From: JAGQVA01 sp041391725
GTDB taxonomy: Bacteria; Bacteroidota; Bacteroidia; J057
Length of the DNA: 64,000 nt
Assembly: GCA_041391725.1 (NCBI GenBank)
Contig: JAWKNL010000001.1
Location: 682,001 to 746,000 of the forward strand
Direction: 5' to 3'
Shown one piece after another: positions 44,711 to 53,707 of this stretch. A program made the translations under genes and the position numbers. The notes under the pieces were generated by a model, which was not told where the DNA came from, ran no database searches, and saw only the letters and a program-made list of their open reading frames with translations. Positions within the stretch are counted from its first letter, which is position 1, and every line of letters begins with the position of its first letter.

Positions 44711-47150
44711 ATGAAAAAAACCGCTACTCCACCCATTCTTTTCATCTTATTTCTCCTTATTCTTCCAATGCCGATATTTGGCCTGCCTGTCATCAACGGT
44801 GTTACACCAGTGGCTACAGCTGTCGAACAATACGAAAAGTTTGAAGCTGCTATTGCCCTGACCGCCAGTTATACCAATCCTTACGATTATGATCAGATCA
44901 GGGTATTTGCCACTTTTAACTCGCCCAGTGGTAATCAGAAAGTGGTGGATGGATTTTTTATGAAAGATTATATTCTCACCGGGGCCGGTACGCTCAACCC
45001 CGCAGGAACCGAGGGGTTTAAGGTGAGATTTTCCCCTGATGAAACCGGCACATGGACGTATATAGTTTCGGTCACTGACAATTCCGGAACAGCCGCTTTT
45101 GCCACTCAGACTTTTACATGCGATGTGCCCACTAACGCAAAAAACAAGGGATTTGTCCGAACCGGCATTTCCCGCTATCTAAGTTATGACAACGGCGATC
45201 AATATATCCCCGTGGGTGAAAATATTGCCTGGCAACTGGCAAATCCCTTTGTTGACTATACCAACTGGCTCGGCGGGCTCATCGCCAACAACGCCAATTT
45301 TTTCCGCCTTTGGCATGCCCACTGGGGACTGGGAATTGAATGGCGAAACGGGACCGACAATTTCCTTGGTCTGCGAAAGTATAAGGAATCCAACTGCCGC
45401 TATCAGGACTGGCTTTTTGATTATTGTGCAGAAAACGGGGTGTATGTCATGCTCTGCCTGCAACACCACGGACAGGTTTCCGCACAAACCAACCCCAACT
45501 GGTCTGACAACCCCTACAATGCCAACCTCGGCGGCCCTTGTCAGAACACCTGGGATTTCTTTTCCAACACCACCGCAAAGGCCCATACCAAAAACCGCTT
45601 TCGTTATGTAGTGGCGCGCTGGGGATATGCCCGAAGCATTATGGCCTGGGAGCTGTTTAACGAAGTAGATCTCACCGACAACTTTGACATGCACAATGGC
45701 GCAGTCTCCGACTGGCACGATGAAATGGCGGCTTACATCAAATCGCTTGATCCCTACGGCCATATCGTCACTACCAGTTTTGCCCATTCCAAAAATGACC
45801 CTGTCATCTGGGCATCACCTGATATGGACATAACACAGACCCACTTTTATATCAATTCGCCCCATGTCGAGCGGGTGGTTGTAAGCGGAAACCGTTCGTA
45901 TTTGGAAGACTATGACAAACCCACACTTTCGGGTGAATTTGGCCTTGGCGGTACGCCCACTATCAGCAATCAGTATCCCGACGGTATTCATATTCATAAT
46001 TCCCTGTGGGCAGGAATATTTGGCGGCGGACTGGGAACAGCCATGACCTGGTGGTGGGATAGCTATATCCATCCCAAAAACCTCTATTATCACTTTAAGC
46101 CTGTAGCCGCTGTATCTGAAGAAATTCCCTTCACCAGCGACAATATGTCCCCCGCACCAGCCTATATTTCCGGTGCACCGGGCGACCTGGTTCTTACGCC
46201 CAGCCTCAATTGGGGTGAAATTGCCACAGGAAATATTACGATCAATCCCGGCGGAACACTTTCGCCTTCTGATGCGGCACTGGCGCAGTATCAGCGTACG
46301 GTTCTGTGTGGAATACGCAGTTTCGCTCTCCGCCTACTTTCCAGATTACCATCCAGATGCGGGACAGTTTATAAAGTTGTAAAAAAACCGCAGGAACTGC
46401 GGTACTGACCCGGAAAATTGCCATCTGGCTCGATGGGGTCAAAACCCTCGGAACAATCTGCCCAGATCAACCAGAGTTACTGGCCAATGCCCGCGAGCAC
46501 ATACAATTAAGGTTGACAATACCGGTACCGACTGGATTACCATTTCATCCTATACATTCACCAATGCGGGATCGGCTGTGGATGTATATGCCCTCGTATC
46601 AGCCGACAGCCTTACGGCAGCGGGTTGGATTTGCAGCAACAACTACAACCACGAATATGTGAAAACAAATGGAAAACCTGCTTCCATTTACAATGCGCAG
46701 GTAACAGTCAGCGGATTTCGCGACGGAGCCTACTACGTCAAATGGTACAACTGCCTGACAGGAAATATTATCCTCGGAGCACCAGCTTTTGCTGCAAACA
46801 ATCAACTGCTTATAGACATTCCCAAACTCGACTGGGATCTCGCCTTCAGAGTGGATGAAGAATATAGCAATGTCGCTATCGACAAGGCTGGAGAAAATAC
46901 AGAATTCAATGTATATCCAAACCCCGTCAGTGCGGGACAAATGGTCAATGTACACATGAAATCTTCGCCCGGAGTACCGCAATTTACACTTCTGGATATG
47001 GCAGGCAGACCTTTATTGGAGCTTACCGCCCCGGGAGCAAGTGCAGAAAATGCAGAAATCCGCCTCCCGGGCAGCCTGACCGCAGGTGTTTACTGGCTGC
47101 GACTCGACCGGGGAGAAAGTTCTGCTGTGCAGGCGATTGTTATTAAATAA
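44711..47150 (+). CDS. Secreted glycoside-hydrolase-like protein with DUF5060 and T9SS sorting domain (frameshifted)
   Basis: A signal peptide (1-25) is followed by a DUF5060-like beta-sandwich (about 30-135, EKFEAAIALTASYTNPYDYD ... TGTWTYIVSVTDNSG) and a TIM-barrel domain (about 145-470) of clan GH-A type: the acid/base Glu318 in WELFNEVD and the nucleophile Glu409 in LSGEFGLGG. The first frame ends at 46408. From about 46,300 to 46,520 the coding sense jumps frames several times (QFIKVV, IAIWLDGVKTL, DNTGTDWITISSYTF), then runs clean from 46578 to 47150 through a beta domain and a T9SS C-terminal domain (NVYPNPVSAGQMVNVHM ... GVYWLRLDRG). It is thus one gene of about 810 residues: a cell-surface or released glycanase with beta-mannan or beta-glucan as possible substrate. 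Whether the indels are real is unknown. Confidence 0.8.
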
Positions 47151-47159
47151 TTGAACCGC

Positions 47160-48197
47160 TTATCCTTTCGTTTTCAGTTTAATGCGCATGAGAAACATAT
47201 CGGCGGTCATGTACAGGCTGCTTCCATCGTCGCCAAAGGCGCAGTTGGAGGTGGCCTGGCCCGTCATGATCGTTCCCAGATGCCTGCCATCAGGACTAAA
47301 TACCAGTACGCCGCCGGGGCCGGTGGCAAACAGATTTCCGCTGTCATCCACCTTCAATCCATCGGGAAGTCCCTGGGCATTTGGCACCATAGAAGTAGCG
47401 TCAAAAAACACCCTGCCGTTGGCGATAGAGCCGTCGTCCTGCACATCGTAGGCCATCCAGATTGCGCGTGCCGGATCGGAGTTGGCGACGTAGAGAATTT
47501 TTTCGTCGGGAGAAAAGGCGATTCCATTGGGGCGGCTGAGTTCGTCGGTAAGAAGTGTCACCGTGCCGTCAGTTGCCCGGCGATACACACCCTGAAAGGG
47601 GATTTCTTTTAGGGGATCGTCCACATTTTTTTCCAGCCCGTAGGGAGGGTCGGTAAAATAGAGCGCACCGCTGCTATGGAAAGTGCCATCGTTGGGGCTG
47701 TTGAGGCGTTTACCTTCATAATTGTCGGCGAGGGTTTCAAATTCGGGGCGGGGATCGTCGAGCGGAGCCGTCATGACCGCCATGCGGCGGTCGCCGTGCT
47801 GACACAGCACCAGTCTTCCCTGCGGATCGAGCATGAGGCCATTAGAACCTTTTTCACCGAAGCGGGGGTCATTGCCGGTGTAGCCTGCGGGTTTGAGAAA
47901 AACACTTTTCCCTTCGCCTTCTTTCCACATAAAAATCGTGTTGGGCGGAATATCGGAAAATATCAATGCCTGTTGTTCGGGAAGCCATAGCGGGCCTTCG
48001 CACCAGTCAAAACTGTCGGTGAGGATTTCGATGACGGCATCGGCGGCGATCAGCGGGTCGAGCCCAGGATCGAGGCGCTCGATTTTGCCTGTGTGCCGGT
48101 AGGTGGGGGTTTCATTCTCAGGTTGGGTCTCATGGGCAGGATTACAACTGAGCAAAACTGTCAGCATGAGAATGGCAGGTGAAAATAGTTTTTGCAT
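47160..48197 (-). CDS. SMP-30/gluconolactonase-like lipoprotein
   Basis: 345 residues. The lipobox is VLLSC (Cys18). The six-bladed SMP-30/LRE propeller shows the metal ligands: Glu in WCEGPLWLPE, Asn in GKRLNSPNDGTFHSSG, Asn in SRPNGIAFSPDE and Asp in GLPDGLKVDDSGN. Family members are calcium-dependent lactonases that open gluconolactone or other sugar lactones. The lipid anchor places it in the envelope, so it may act on a lactone made by a periplasmic sugar oxidase; no such gene is adjacent. It is convergent with the glycoside-hydrolase gene (nine bases apart). Confidence 0.88.
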   Translation of the reverse strand: MQKLFSPAILMLTVLLSCNPAHETQPENETPTYRHTGKIERLDPGLDPLIAADAVIEILTDSFDWCEGPLWLPEQQALIFSDIPPNTIFMWKEGEGKSVFLKPAGYTGNDPRFGEKGSNGLMLDPQGRLVLCQHGDRRMAVMTAPLDDPRPEFETLADNYEGKRLNSPNDGTFHSSGALYFTDPPYGLEKNVDDPLKEIPFQGVYRRATDGTVTLLTDELSRPNGIAFSPDEKILYVANSDPARAIWMAYDVQDDGSIANGRVFFDATSMVPNAQGLPDGLKVDDSGNLFATGPGGVLVFSPDGRHLGTIMTGQATSNCAFGDDGSSLYMTADMFLMRIKLKTKG

Positions 48198-48269
48198 AGG
48201 AGTAGAAGTATTTGTACGAATATAAGTTCTGTTTGGGAATAGCTTTTATCTGGTTCGGATTTTTCATTC

Positions 48270-49439
48270 TTATATCATTATTTTGGGAAGTTCTTCCTTC
48301 AAAAATTCTTCCAGGCTGATAACCCAGACTTTTCCGGGTTTAGGGTATTTTTCTCCGGATGGAACGATCACATAACATAGATCGGGTTGGAAATCATTGA
48401 TGCTTTCATAAAATCCCTTTGATACAGATACGGAAGTTGAAAATTTTATCTCTATAGCGATTTTTTTTCTCCCGGGGCTTATAAGTACCAGATCTATTTC
48501 AGCACCTTTATGGGTACGGTAATAATAAAACTGCCAGTCAGCACTTGCAGTACGGCGAATCTGTTCAACTACATAACTTTCCCAGGATCCACCTACAATG
48601 GGGTGCCCCAGCAGATCTTCGTATGAAGATACCTGCGCCAGATGATGCAAAATTCCGGAATCTCTTATATAGATTTTGGGCGATTTAACCAGGCGTTTGC
48701 TGATATTAATAAAAAATGGCTGGGTACGCTGTATAAGGAAACTCCCCTCAAGCAAATCCAGATATTTGGCAATGGTGGGCTGAGATACCCCCAGTGATCG
48801 GGACAAATCACTCATATTTAACACGTGAGCATTCACATGGCTCAACATTCTAAGTAGGTTGTGCATAGTACTTATGGGAATTTCGTACCCCAAAGCCTGA
48901 AGATCGCGCTGAAGAAAGGTCGTCACAAAATTAGTCATCCATCTTTTTTGCAGGCGGTCTGAGGGAGCAAGTAAAGAATCGGGCAACCCACCTCTCAACC
49001 AATGTTCTTCCATCGTATAAGTTGGCCTTATCTCTGAAAGGCCAAACGGAGTAAGCTCCGTGTATGCAATCCGCCCGGAAAGGCTCTCCGAGCTTTGGCG
49101 AATAATCACAGGGGAAGCAGAACCCAACAGGATAAATCTTTGGGGCACCCGATACTGGTCAATCAGCGATCGTAGTTGCCCAAACAATTCGGGCTTTAAT
49201 TGTATTTCGTCAATAATCACACAATCATCCCTAAACCTGTCCAGATAAGCCCCGGCATCCTGAAGTTTCATCAAAGTTGCAGCATCTTCAAGGTCAAGGT
49301 ATATACAGGATTTTGGAAGACTGTTTTGAATCCATTGAGCCAGGGTAGTTTTTCCTACCTGCCGTGGGCCGATAATTCCTACTGCAGGAAAGTAGCTCAG
49401 GTCTTCAAGAATTTGTTGATATACACGCCGTACAATCAT
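48270..49439 (-). CDS. AAA+ ATPase with DUF4143 C-terminal domain
   Basis: About 389 residues; the ATG at 49439 is preferred over a TTG two codons earlier. The P-loop is GPRQVGKTT, Walker B is CVIIDEIQ, a sensor segment is FILLGSASPVI, and GRIAYTELTPFGLSE follows. A winged-helix segment (LSRSLGVSQPTIAKYLDLLEG) leads to the DUF4143 domain, which has a PD-(D/E)XK-like core: HKGAEIDLVLIS then IAIEIKFS. The family is common and mobile in bacteria and archaea, with no firm role; some members are suspected in defence or toxin-antitoxin-like behaviour. A perfect 16-bp inverted repeat lies 15 bases upstream of the start. It is flanked by unrelated genes, so it may be a recent insertion. Confidence 0.88.
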   Translation of the reverse strand: MIVRRVYQQILEDLSYFPAVGIIGPRQVGKTTLAQWIQNSLPKSCIYLDLEDAATLMKLQDAGAYLDRFRDDCVIIDEIQLKPELFGQLRSLIDQYRVPQRFILLGSASPVIIRQSSESLSGRIAYTELTPFGLSEIRPTYTMEEHWLRGGLPDSLLAPSDRLQKRWMTNFVTTFLQRDLQALGYEIPISTMHNLLRMLSHVNAHVLNMSDLSRSLGVSQPTIAKYLDLLEGSFLIQRTQPFFINISKRLVKSPKIYIRDSGILHHLAQVSSYEDLLGHPIVGGSWESYVVEQIRRTASADWQFYYYRTHKGAEIDLVLISPGRKKIAIEIKFSTSVSVSKGFYESINDFQPDLCYVIVPSGEKYPKPGKVWVISLEEFLKEELPKIMI

Positions 49440-49453
49440 ATTCAAATATGATT

Positions 49454-49500
49454 ATTTACAGTGAAAATTAAAAAACAAATTTTAAATTTTCACTGTAAAT
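49454..49500. promoter_or_regulatory. Perfect 16-bp inverted repeat at the start of the DUF4143 ATPase gene
   Basis: ATTTACAGTGAAAATT (49454-49469) and AATTTTCACTGTAAAT (49485-49500) match over all 16 bases around a 15-bp AT-rich spacer. It sits 15-61 bases upstream of the ATPase start, so it could be an operator for autoregulation or one end of the mobile unit. No second copy was seen near the 3' end of the gene. Confidence 0.6.
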
Positions 49501-49533
49501 AAATTCTATTTCATCACAAAGGCCCTGGCAATC

Positions 49534-50392
49534 CTATTCATTGTCGTTGTCCAGATACTCCACAATCTTCCGGTTGACCTGCCGTCGAATCTCTTTCAAA
49601 GCCAGGACGTTGCCTTTGTCTTTGTTGAGGACAAACTGAAACTTGGGAGAAGGCCGAATCTTTCCTGATTTCTCTTGTGCGCAGGCTGAAAACTGTCCTC
49701 CATGATCTGCGATTTGTAGTTGAGGCTGCCTGCGGAGGTAACTTTCGAGTTCGATATTTCTCAGATGAGTGAAGGCGATTTTCAAATTCAATACTCACCC
49801 GGTCGATGGCGCGTTTGGTGTAGTTGACGACTGTGGTGGTGAGTACGATACTGTTGGGGATAAATATCAGATCGTCATCATCGTTGAGAATATGCAGGTT
49901 GATCAGGTTCATGTCCATGACATTGCCCTTGTTTTCACCGATCTGTACGTAGTCATTAATCGAAATCTGGTTGGCAAACATCATAATCAGTCCATTGATC
50001 ATATTGGAGATATAGTCCTTGGACAAAATGGCAATAGCCGCTGCGAAAATACTGATTGCCGTAAGTGCCTGAACAATTTCGATATTAAACAAAACCAGCC
50101 CCGAAAATATAAATGCCACAATATCAATAATCAGCGCAAGTTGTCGTGTACCTATGGTAAAATTGTCACGCGTATATCGGGGAAGTTGATGCTTCCGGAA
50201 ATAAAACGCCGTGAGGATGATCCGCACAAAATCAAAAACCAGATGGGTAATAAAAAAGAAAAGGATTGCCTGCGGCAGATGAATCGGCAGGTGCATTTTT
50301 TCATTGAGGTCAGGGTAAGTGGTCTGCACATACACCATTCCTGAAAGCAGTAGCAGCTTAATCAGAAATATGAATAGGGATTTGATTTTCAT
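49534..50392 (-). CDS. Mechanosensitive channel, MscS family (frameshifted)
   Basis: About 285 residues when repaired, starting at MKIKSLFIFLIK. There are four N-terminal helices and then the MscS pore-lining and beta domain: LTAISIFAAAIAILSKDYISNMINGL, MMFANQISINDYVQIGENKGNVMDMNL, DDLIFIPNSIVLTTTVVNYT. The clean frame runs to about 49,785 (RAIDRVSIEF). The C-terminal part then continues in the next frame (KIAFTHLRNIE ... KFQFVLNKDKGNVLALKEIR, then VNRKIVEYLDNDNE) with the stop at 49534. A further pair of indels near 49,650-49,700 is likely, because the phrase REIRKDSAF appears in a third frame. It releases solutes under osmotic downshift. Frame breaks may be sequence error. Confidence 0.75.
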
Positions 50393-50427
50393 TTCAAAAG
50401 GTTTATTCACCCAGCCCGGGCGCAAAA

Positions 50428-51479
50428 TTAAGGAGTTATTACGACCTCTGCAATGAGCGTATCGTCGGGGGTGCGAAGCACCGCGATGTACCTGCCCGGA
50501 GGTGTTTCACCCAGTGGAACTTCCCGCGCCTGCCTGCCTGCTGGAATGGCCTCGCTTTCCGATAAGGATTTCTTCATTGAGCGATCGCAGGACAAAAGCC
50601 ATAGTAGTTTTTTCATCAATGATAAAATCTACGATCAGTGGTTCTCCTTCGTGGAGAACGGTCTTTAAAGGCCACTTTCCGGATAAAAACTGATATGGTA
50701 TCTGTATAAGCGAGCTTGCCATAAATATCACTAGGGTAAGTCGGTGAAAAATTGTGCCCCTCATTGGGAAGTGTATCCAGCCAGGAATAATACTGCGGAG
50801 TAAAGCTATCACCCTGTGAATCAATCCGCTCCATGATATCAAATTCTTTTTTATCGACAGAGCGGTCAACAGTGAAATCGGCGTTCATATACTCCTGTAC
50901 CATCCGCCAGCGCACTTCGATCGAATCGCCGCGCCGGTAGGCGTAAAACCGGTCGAGCCAGGTAATGGGGGTACTAATGGAATCTTCAGGCAGGATGATT
51001 TCTTCGGCAGAGTCGGCAGGTGCAACCTCTGGCTCAGTGAGACAGTCACCCGTATAGAAGGTAAGGCGAAACGGCATAAAACCAAATCCCCGGTCATCGA
51101 CCAGACTTCCATTGATCTCAAAAACATAGGCTGTGCGGGGCGCCAGCACTTCCAGAGGGGTAACAGTCAATGTGCGAAATTCGGGATTATATTGAAGCCG
51201 GGCAGCGATCAGCGACTCGGGTTCGTTCTTGGGATAAAGTTGTACGGCCTGAGGTGTGAGCGTAGCAGGGTCAATGATTTTTCCTTCGGAGGGAAACCAT
51301 GCAGATACAGAAATAAATGTGCTGCATTCTATGTTGGAGGCGCCATTGCGGGGAAAGGAGGCAGAAATATAGGGGCGCTGTGCAAAAAGAGCGTGCGAGA
51401 CGAGGAGCAAAAGCAAAAGTCCGCCTCCCCGACGCCCCGGTGAAAATATATATTTTGAGACAGTAGAATAGACAGACAT
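50428..51479 (-). CDS. Secreted protein with bacterial Ig-like domain (frameshifted at the 3' end)
   Basis: About 350 residues when repaired, from MSVYSTVSKYIFS. Signal peptide with a long hydrophobic core (GGGLLLLLLVSHALFAQ). Residues about 35-150 form an SbsA/Big_5-type Ig-like domain (ISASFPRNGASNIECSTFI ... LEVLAPRTAYVFEINGSLVD, FRLTFYTG). A second part (WLDRFYAYRRGDSIEVRWR ... DIYGKLAYTDTISVFIRKV) follows. After about 50,680 the sense passes to the next frame (WPLKTVLHEGEPLIVDFIID) and then a third (AREVPLGETPPGRYIAVLRT), ending EVVITP at 50428. The last block resembles the final strands of a T9SS sorting domain, which suggests surface export, but the NPxxD-type opening is not clear. Function unknown. 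Confidence 0.65.
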
Positions 51480-51871
51480 GGTCAGAGCAGAAAAAATATA
51501 AAACAAAGCTTGCGCAAATATACAGATTGAATTCACTGAGACGTTGATTGATTGTGCGATTCCGTTAGGGTGCACGGGAGATTGGTACATTTATTGATAT
51601 TATCGGTTGTTACCAAAGCCTCCTTCAGCGTGAAGAAATGAAATGACTGCCTATGTAAGTTGTTTACAGAATTAAGTTTCAGTTTTTTGTTTTTTTTAAC
51701 TTTTTTTCATTTCGGTTTCCGGTAAATTATTTTTCATGGAATACCAATCAAAATAAAGCCAATCGCCACGATTGCTTTGGAAAATCCATGTACATATAAT
51801 TAACTTTGGACGCCCGGCGTTAAAAAAGTTATACCTGTTATCACCATTCACCGGATAAATCAAAACTTCGC
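51480..51871. other. Divergent intergenic region carrying the porG promoter
   Basis: About 390 bases between the Ig-like protein gene (minus) and porG (plus). Nothing coding is seen. It holds a good plus-strand promoter at 51,776-51,808 and an AT-rich stretch around 51,680-51,740. Confidence 0.6.
51776..51808 (+). promoter_or_regulatory. Bacteroidota-type promoter of porG
   Basis: -33 box TTTG (51776-51779), 21-base spacer, and -7 box TAACTTTG (51801-51808) matching TAnnTTTG. Transcription would begin near 51,815, giving a leader of about 57 bases before the ATG at 51872. Confidence 0.6.
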
Positions 51872-52720
51872 ATGAAGGATCTGAAGTTGTTATTTCTTAC
51901 CTCATTGGCGCTCTTTATGGCCACCAGCCTGTCCGCACAGTTTCGGTACGGGTATTTTCGTGTAGGCGTAGCAGCCGGCGCAACCAATTACCTTGGCGAC
52001 CTCGACGATGACCTCACCTTTAAATTTACAAAGGTGGGTTTGGGTATTGACGGGTCCTACCGTTTCAACCCCTTTATGAGTGCACGCCTCGGTTTTTATC
52101 GCGGTTATGCCAATGCTACTGATGCTTCCTCCAACAATCTCCAGCGCAACCGGAGAAACCTGAGCTTCCGTACCCCCATCACCGAAGCCAGCTTTCAGGT
52201 TGTTTTCGATTTTGTACCCACAGATCGCAACTACGCCTATCGCCCTCCTTATACTCCCTATGTATTTGGTGGAGCAGCCATTTTTACCTACAACCCTCAG
52301 GCGCAGCTCAATGGCCGCTGGTATGACCTTCAGCCCATGGGAACCGAAGGGCAGTTTCTTCCCAACCCTGATGGAAGATACCCACAGCCTTACGCCCTTA
52401 CCCAGTTTGCGATCCCCCTGGGAGCAGGTGTGCGTTTTGCTGTTTCCAAAAACCTTGATGTTGAGTTGGAAACAGGTTTCAGGAAAACATTTACCGACTA
52501 CCTCGACGACGTAAGCGGATTGTATCCCGATCTTGAAGAGTTGCGTGCGCAAAATCCTACTGCGGCCCTCCTCTCCGACAGGATAGATCTGGCAACATAT
52601 CCCGATGGCGCAGCCGTTGTCAACGGTATCCGTGGCGACCGCACCCAGACCGACTGGTATATCTTTACCATTGTCAGAGTCAACTATATCCTCGACTGGG
52701 TAAAATGCCCATCTTTTTAG
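51872..52720 (+). CDS. porG: PorG-like outer-membrane barrel (DUF6089), type IX secretion component
   Basis: 282 residues. The signal peptide (MKDLKLLFLTSLALFMATSLSAQ) is followed by FRYGYFRVGVAAGATNYLGDLDD, an eight-strand-type barrel opening typical of the DUF6089 family, to which PorG of the T9SS belongs. Further strands include YTPYVFGGAAIFTYNPQ and ALTQFAIPLGAGVRFAVSKNLDVELETGFRKTFTDYLDDV. In Porphyromonas gingivalis PorG helps anchor the PorK-PorN ring at the outer membrane. The gene order porG, uppS, bamA, ompH seen here matches that known arrangement, which supports the call, and the window contains T9SS cargo proteins. It has its own promoter (51,776) and terminator (52,753). Confidence 0.8.
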   Translation: MKDLKLLFLTSLALFMATSLSAQFRYGYFRVGVAAGATNYLGDLDDDLTFKFTKVGLGIDGSYRFNPFMSARLGFYRGYANATDASSNNLQRNRRNLSFRTPITEASFQVVFDFVPTDRNYAYRPPYTPYVFGGAAIFTYNPQAQLNGRWYDLQPMGTEGQFLPNPDGRYPQPYALTQFAIPLGAGVRFAVSKNLDVELETGFRKTFTDYLDDVSGLYPDLEELRAQNPTAALLSDRIDLATYPDGAAVVNGIRGDRTQTDWYIFTIVRVNYILDWVKCPSF

Positions 52721-52752
52721 GATATTCGGCGGAAACCACATCAAAAAAACAG

Positions 52753-52786
52753 GAGGTTTATCTGAGGTCAGGTAAACCTCTTTTTT
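52753..52786 (+). terminator. Intrinsic terminator of porG
   Basis: Arms GAGGTTTA (52753-52760) and TAAACCTC (52773-52780), then six T residues (52781-52786). It separates porG from uppS. Confidence 0.7.
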
Positions 52787-52881
52787 GTTTTACTGGTTTT
52801 CTCATGCAACCTTTCAGCCTCAGGATTCCTCTTATTCGAGGAAGAGAAGAAATATTCCTTTTTCTGCCGGAGGCAATTTAT

Positions 52882-52889
52882 TAGCTTTG
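52882..52889 (+). promoter_or_regulatory. Likely -7 promoter box of the uppS-bamA unit
   Basis: TAGCTTTG matches TAnnTTTG, 72 bases before the uppS ATG and downstream of the porG terminator. The -33 box is not convincing. Confidence 0.45.
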
Positions 52890-52960
52890 TAGCGCATGTT
52901 TTCTGGCAACTGCCTGAAAATTATCTCGTTATTCATCTACACAAGCCGATACATTCTCTC

Positions 52961-53707
52961 ATGAGCTTTAAGGAACAGATCGATCCGTCTAACCTCCCCC
53001 GTCATATTGCTATCATTATGGATGGTAACGGCAGGTGGGCAAGAACCAAAGGCAATGCCCGGGTATTCGGACACAGATCGGCCATTAAAGCGGTGAGGGA
53101 TACTACAGAAGCCGCTGCAGAACTCGGAATCGGGTTTCTCACGTTATTTGCATTTTCTACGGAAAACTGGAATCGCCCCAAAGCAGAAGTCGCGGCGCTG
53201 ATGCAGTTGCTGGTAAAAACCATTCAGGATGAAACGCCCACGCTGATCGACAATGACGTCAGACTCAACGCGATCGGGCATATTCACCGCCTACCAGCCA
53301 GCTGCAGGGACATGCTCGCAGAATCCATGAAGGTCACCGAAAACAACCGGAGAATGACCCTCACCCTGGCCCTGAGTTATGGCTCCCGGACGGACCTCAC
53401 CGACGCAGTCAGAAAAATCGCTGAATCTGTCCAAAAGGGCGAAATCAGTCCCGACCAAATCAATGAGGAAGTTATTCAGCAATCGCTGAGCACGGCGGCC
53501 ATGCCCGACCCTGAACTGCTGATTCGCACCTCGGGAGAATACAGGATCAGTAACTTCCTGCTTTGGGAAATCGCCTATTCGGAGATTTTCTTTACGGAAA
53601 AACTCTGGCCCGATTTCCGGAGAGAAGACCTGTACGAAGCGATTGCAGACTACCAGAAAAGAGAGAGAAGATTCGGCAAGATTAGTGAACAAATTCAAAC
53701 CAACTGA
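52961..53707 (+). CDS. uppS: Isoprenyl transferase (undecaprenyl diphosphate synthase)
   Basis: 248 residues, the usual length. The cis-prenyltransferase signature HIAIIMDGNGRWARTKG carries the catalytic Asp and the diphosphate-binding Gly-Asn-Gly-Arg. FSTENWNRPKAEV and, near the end, DPELLIRTSGEYRISNFLLW then EIFFTEKLWPDF complete the family set. It adds isopentenyl units to farnesyl diphosphate to make the C55 carrier lipid for peptidoglycan and surface glycans, at the cytoplasmic face of the membrane. Its TGA overlaps the bamA ATG (TGATG), so the two are translationally coupled. Confidence 0.95.
   Translation: MSFKEQIDPSNLPRHIAIIMDGNGRWARTKGNARVFGHRSAIKAVRDTTEAAAELGIGFLTLFAFSTENWNRPKAEVAALMQLLVKTIQDETPTLIDNDVRLNAIGHIHRLPASCRDMLAESMKVTENNRRMTLTLALSYGSRTDLTDAVRKIAESVQKGEISPDQINEEVIQQSLSTAAMPDPELLIRTSGEYRISNFLLWEIAYSEIFFTEKLWPDFRREDLYEAIADYQKRERRFGKISEQIQTN

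Noticed and set aside
45179..45787. Open frames on both strands inside the glycanase domain
   Set aside because: They arise from the codon bias of the real frame, which carries both catalytic glutamates.
51902..52744. A 280-residue minus-strand frame opposite porG
   Set aside because: Antisense shadow; porG has a signal peptide, promoter, terminator and conserved neighbours.
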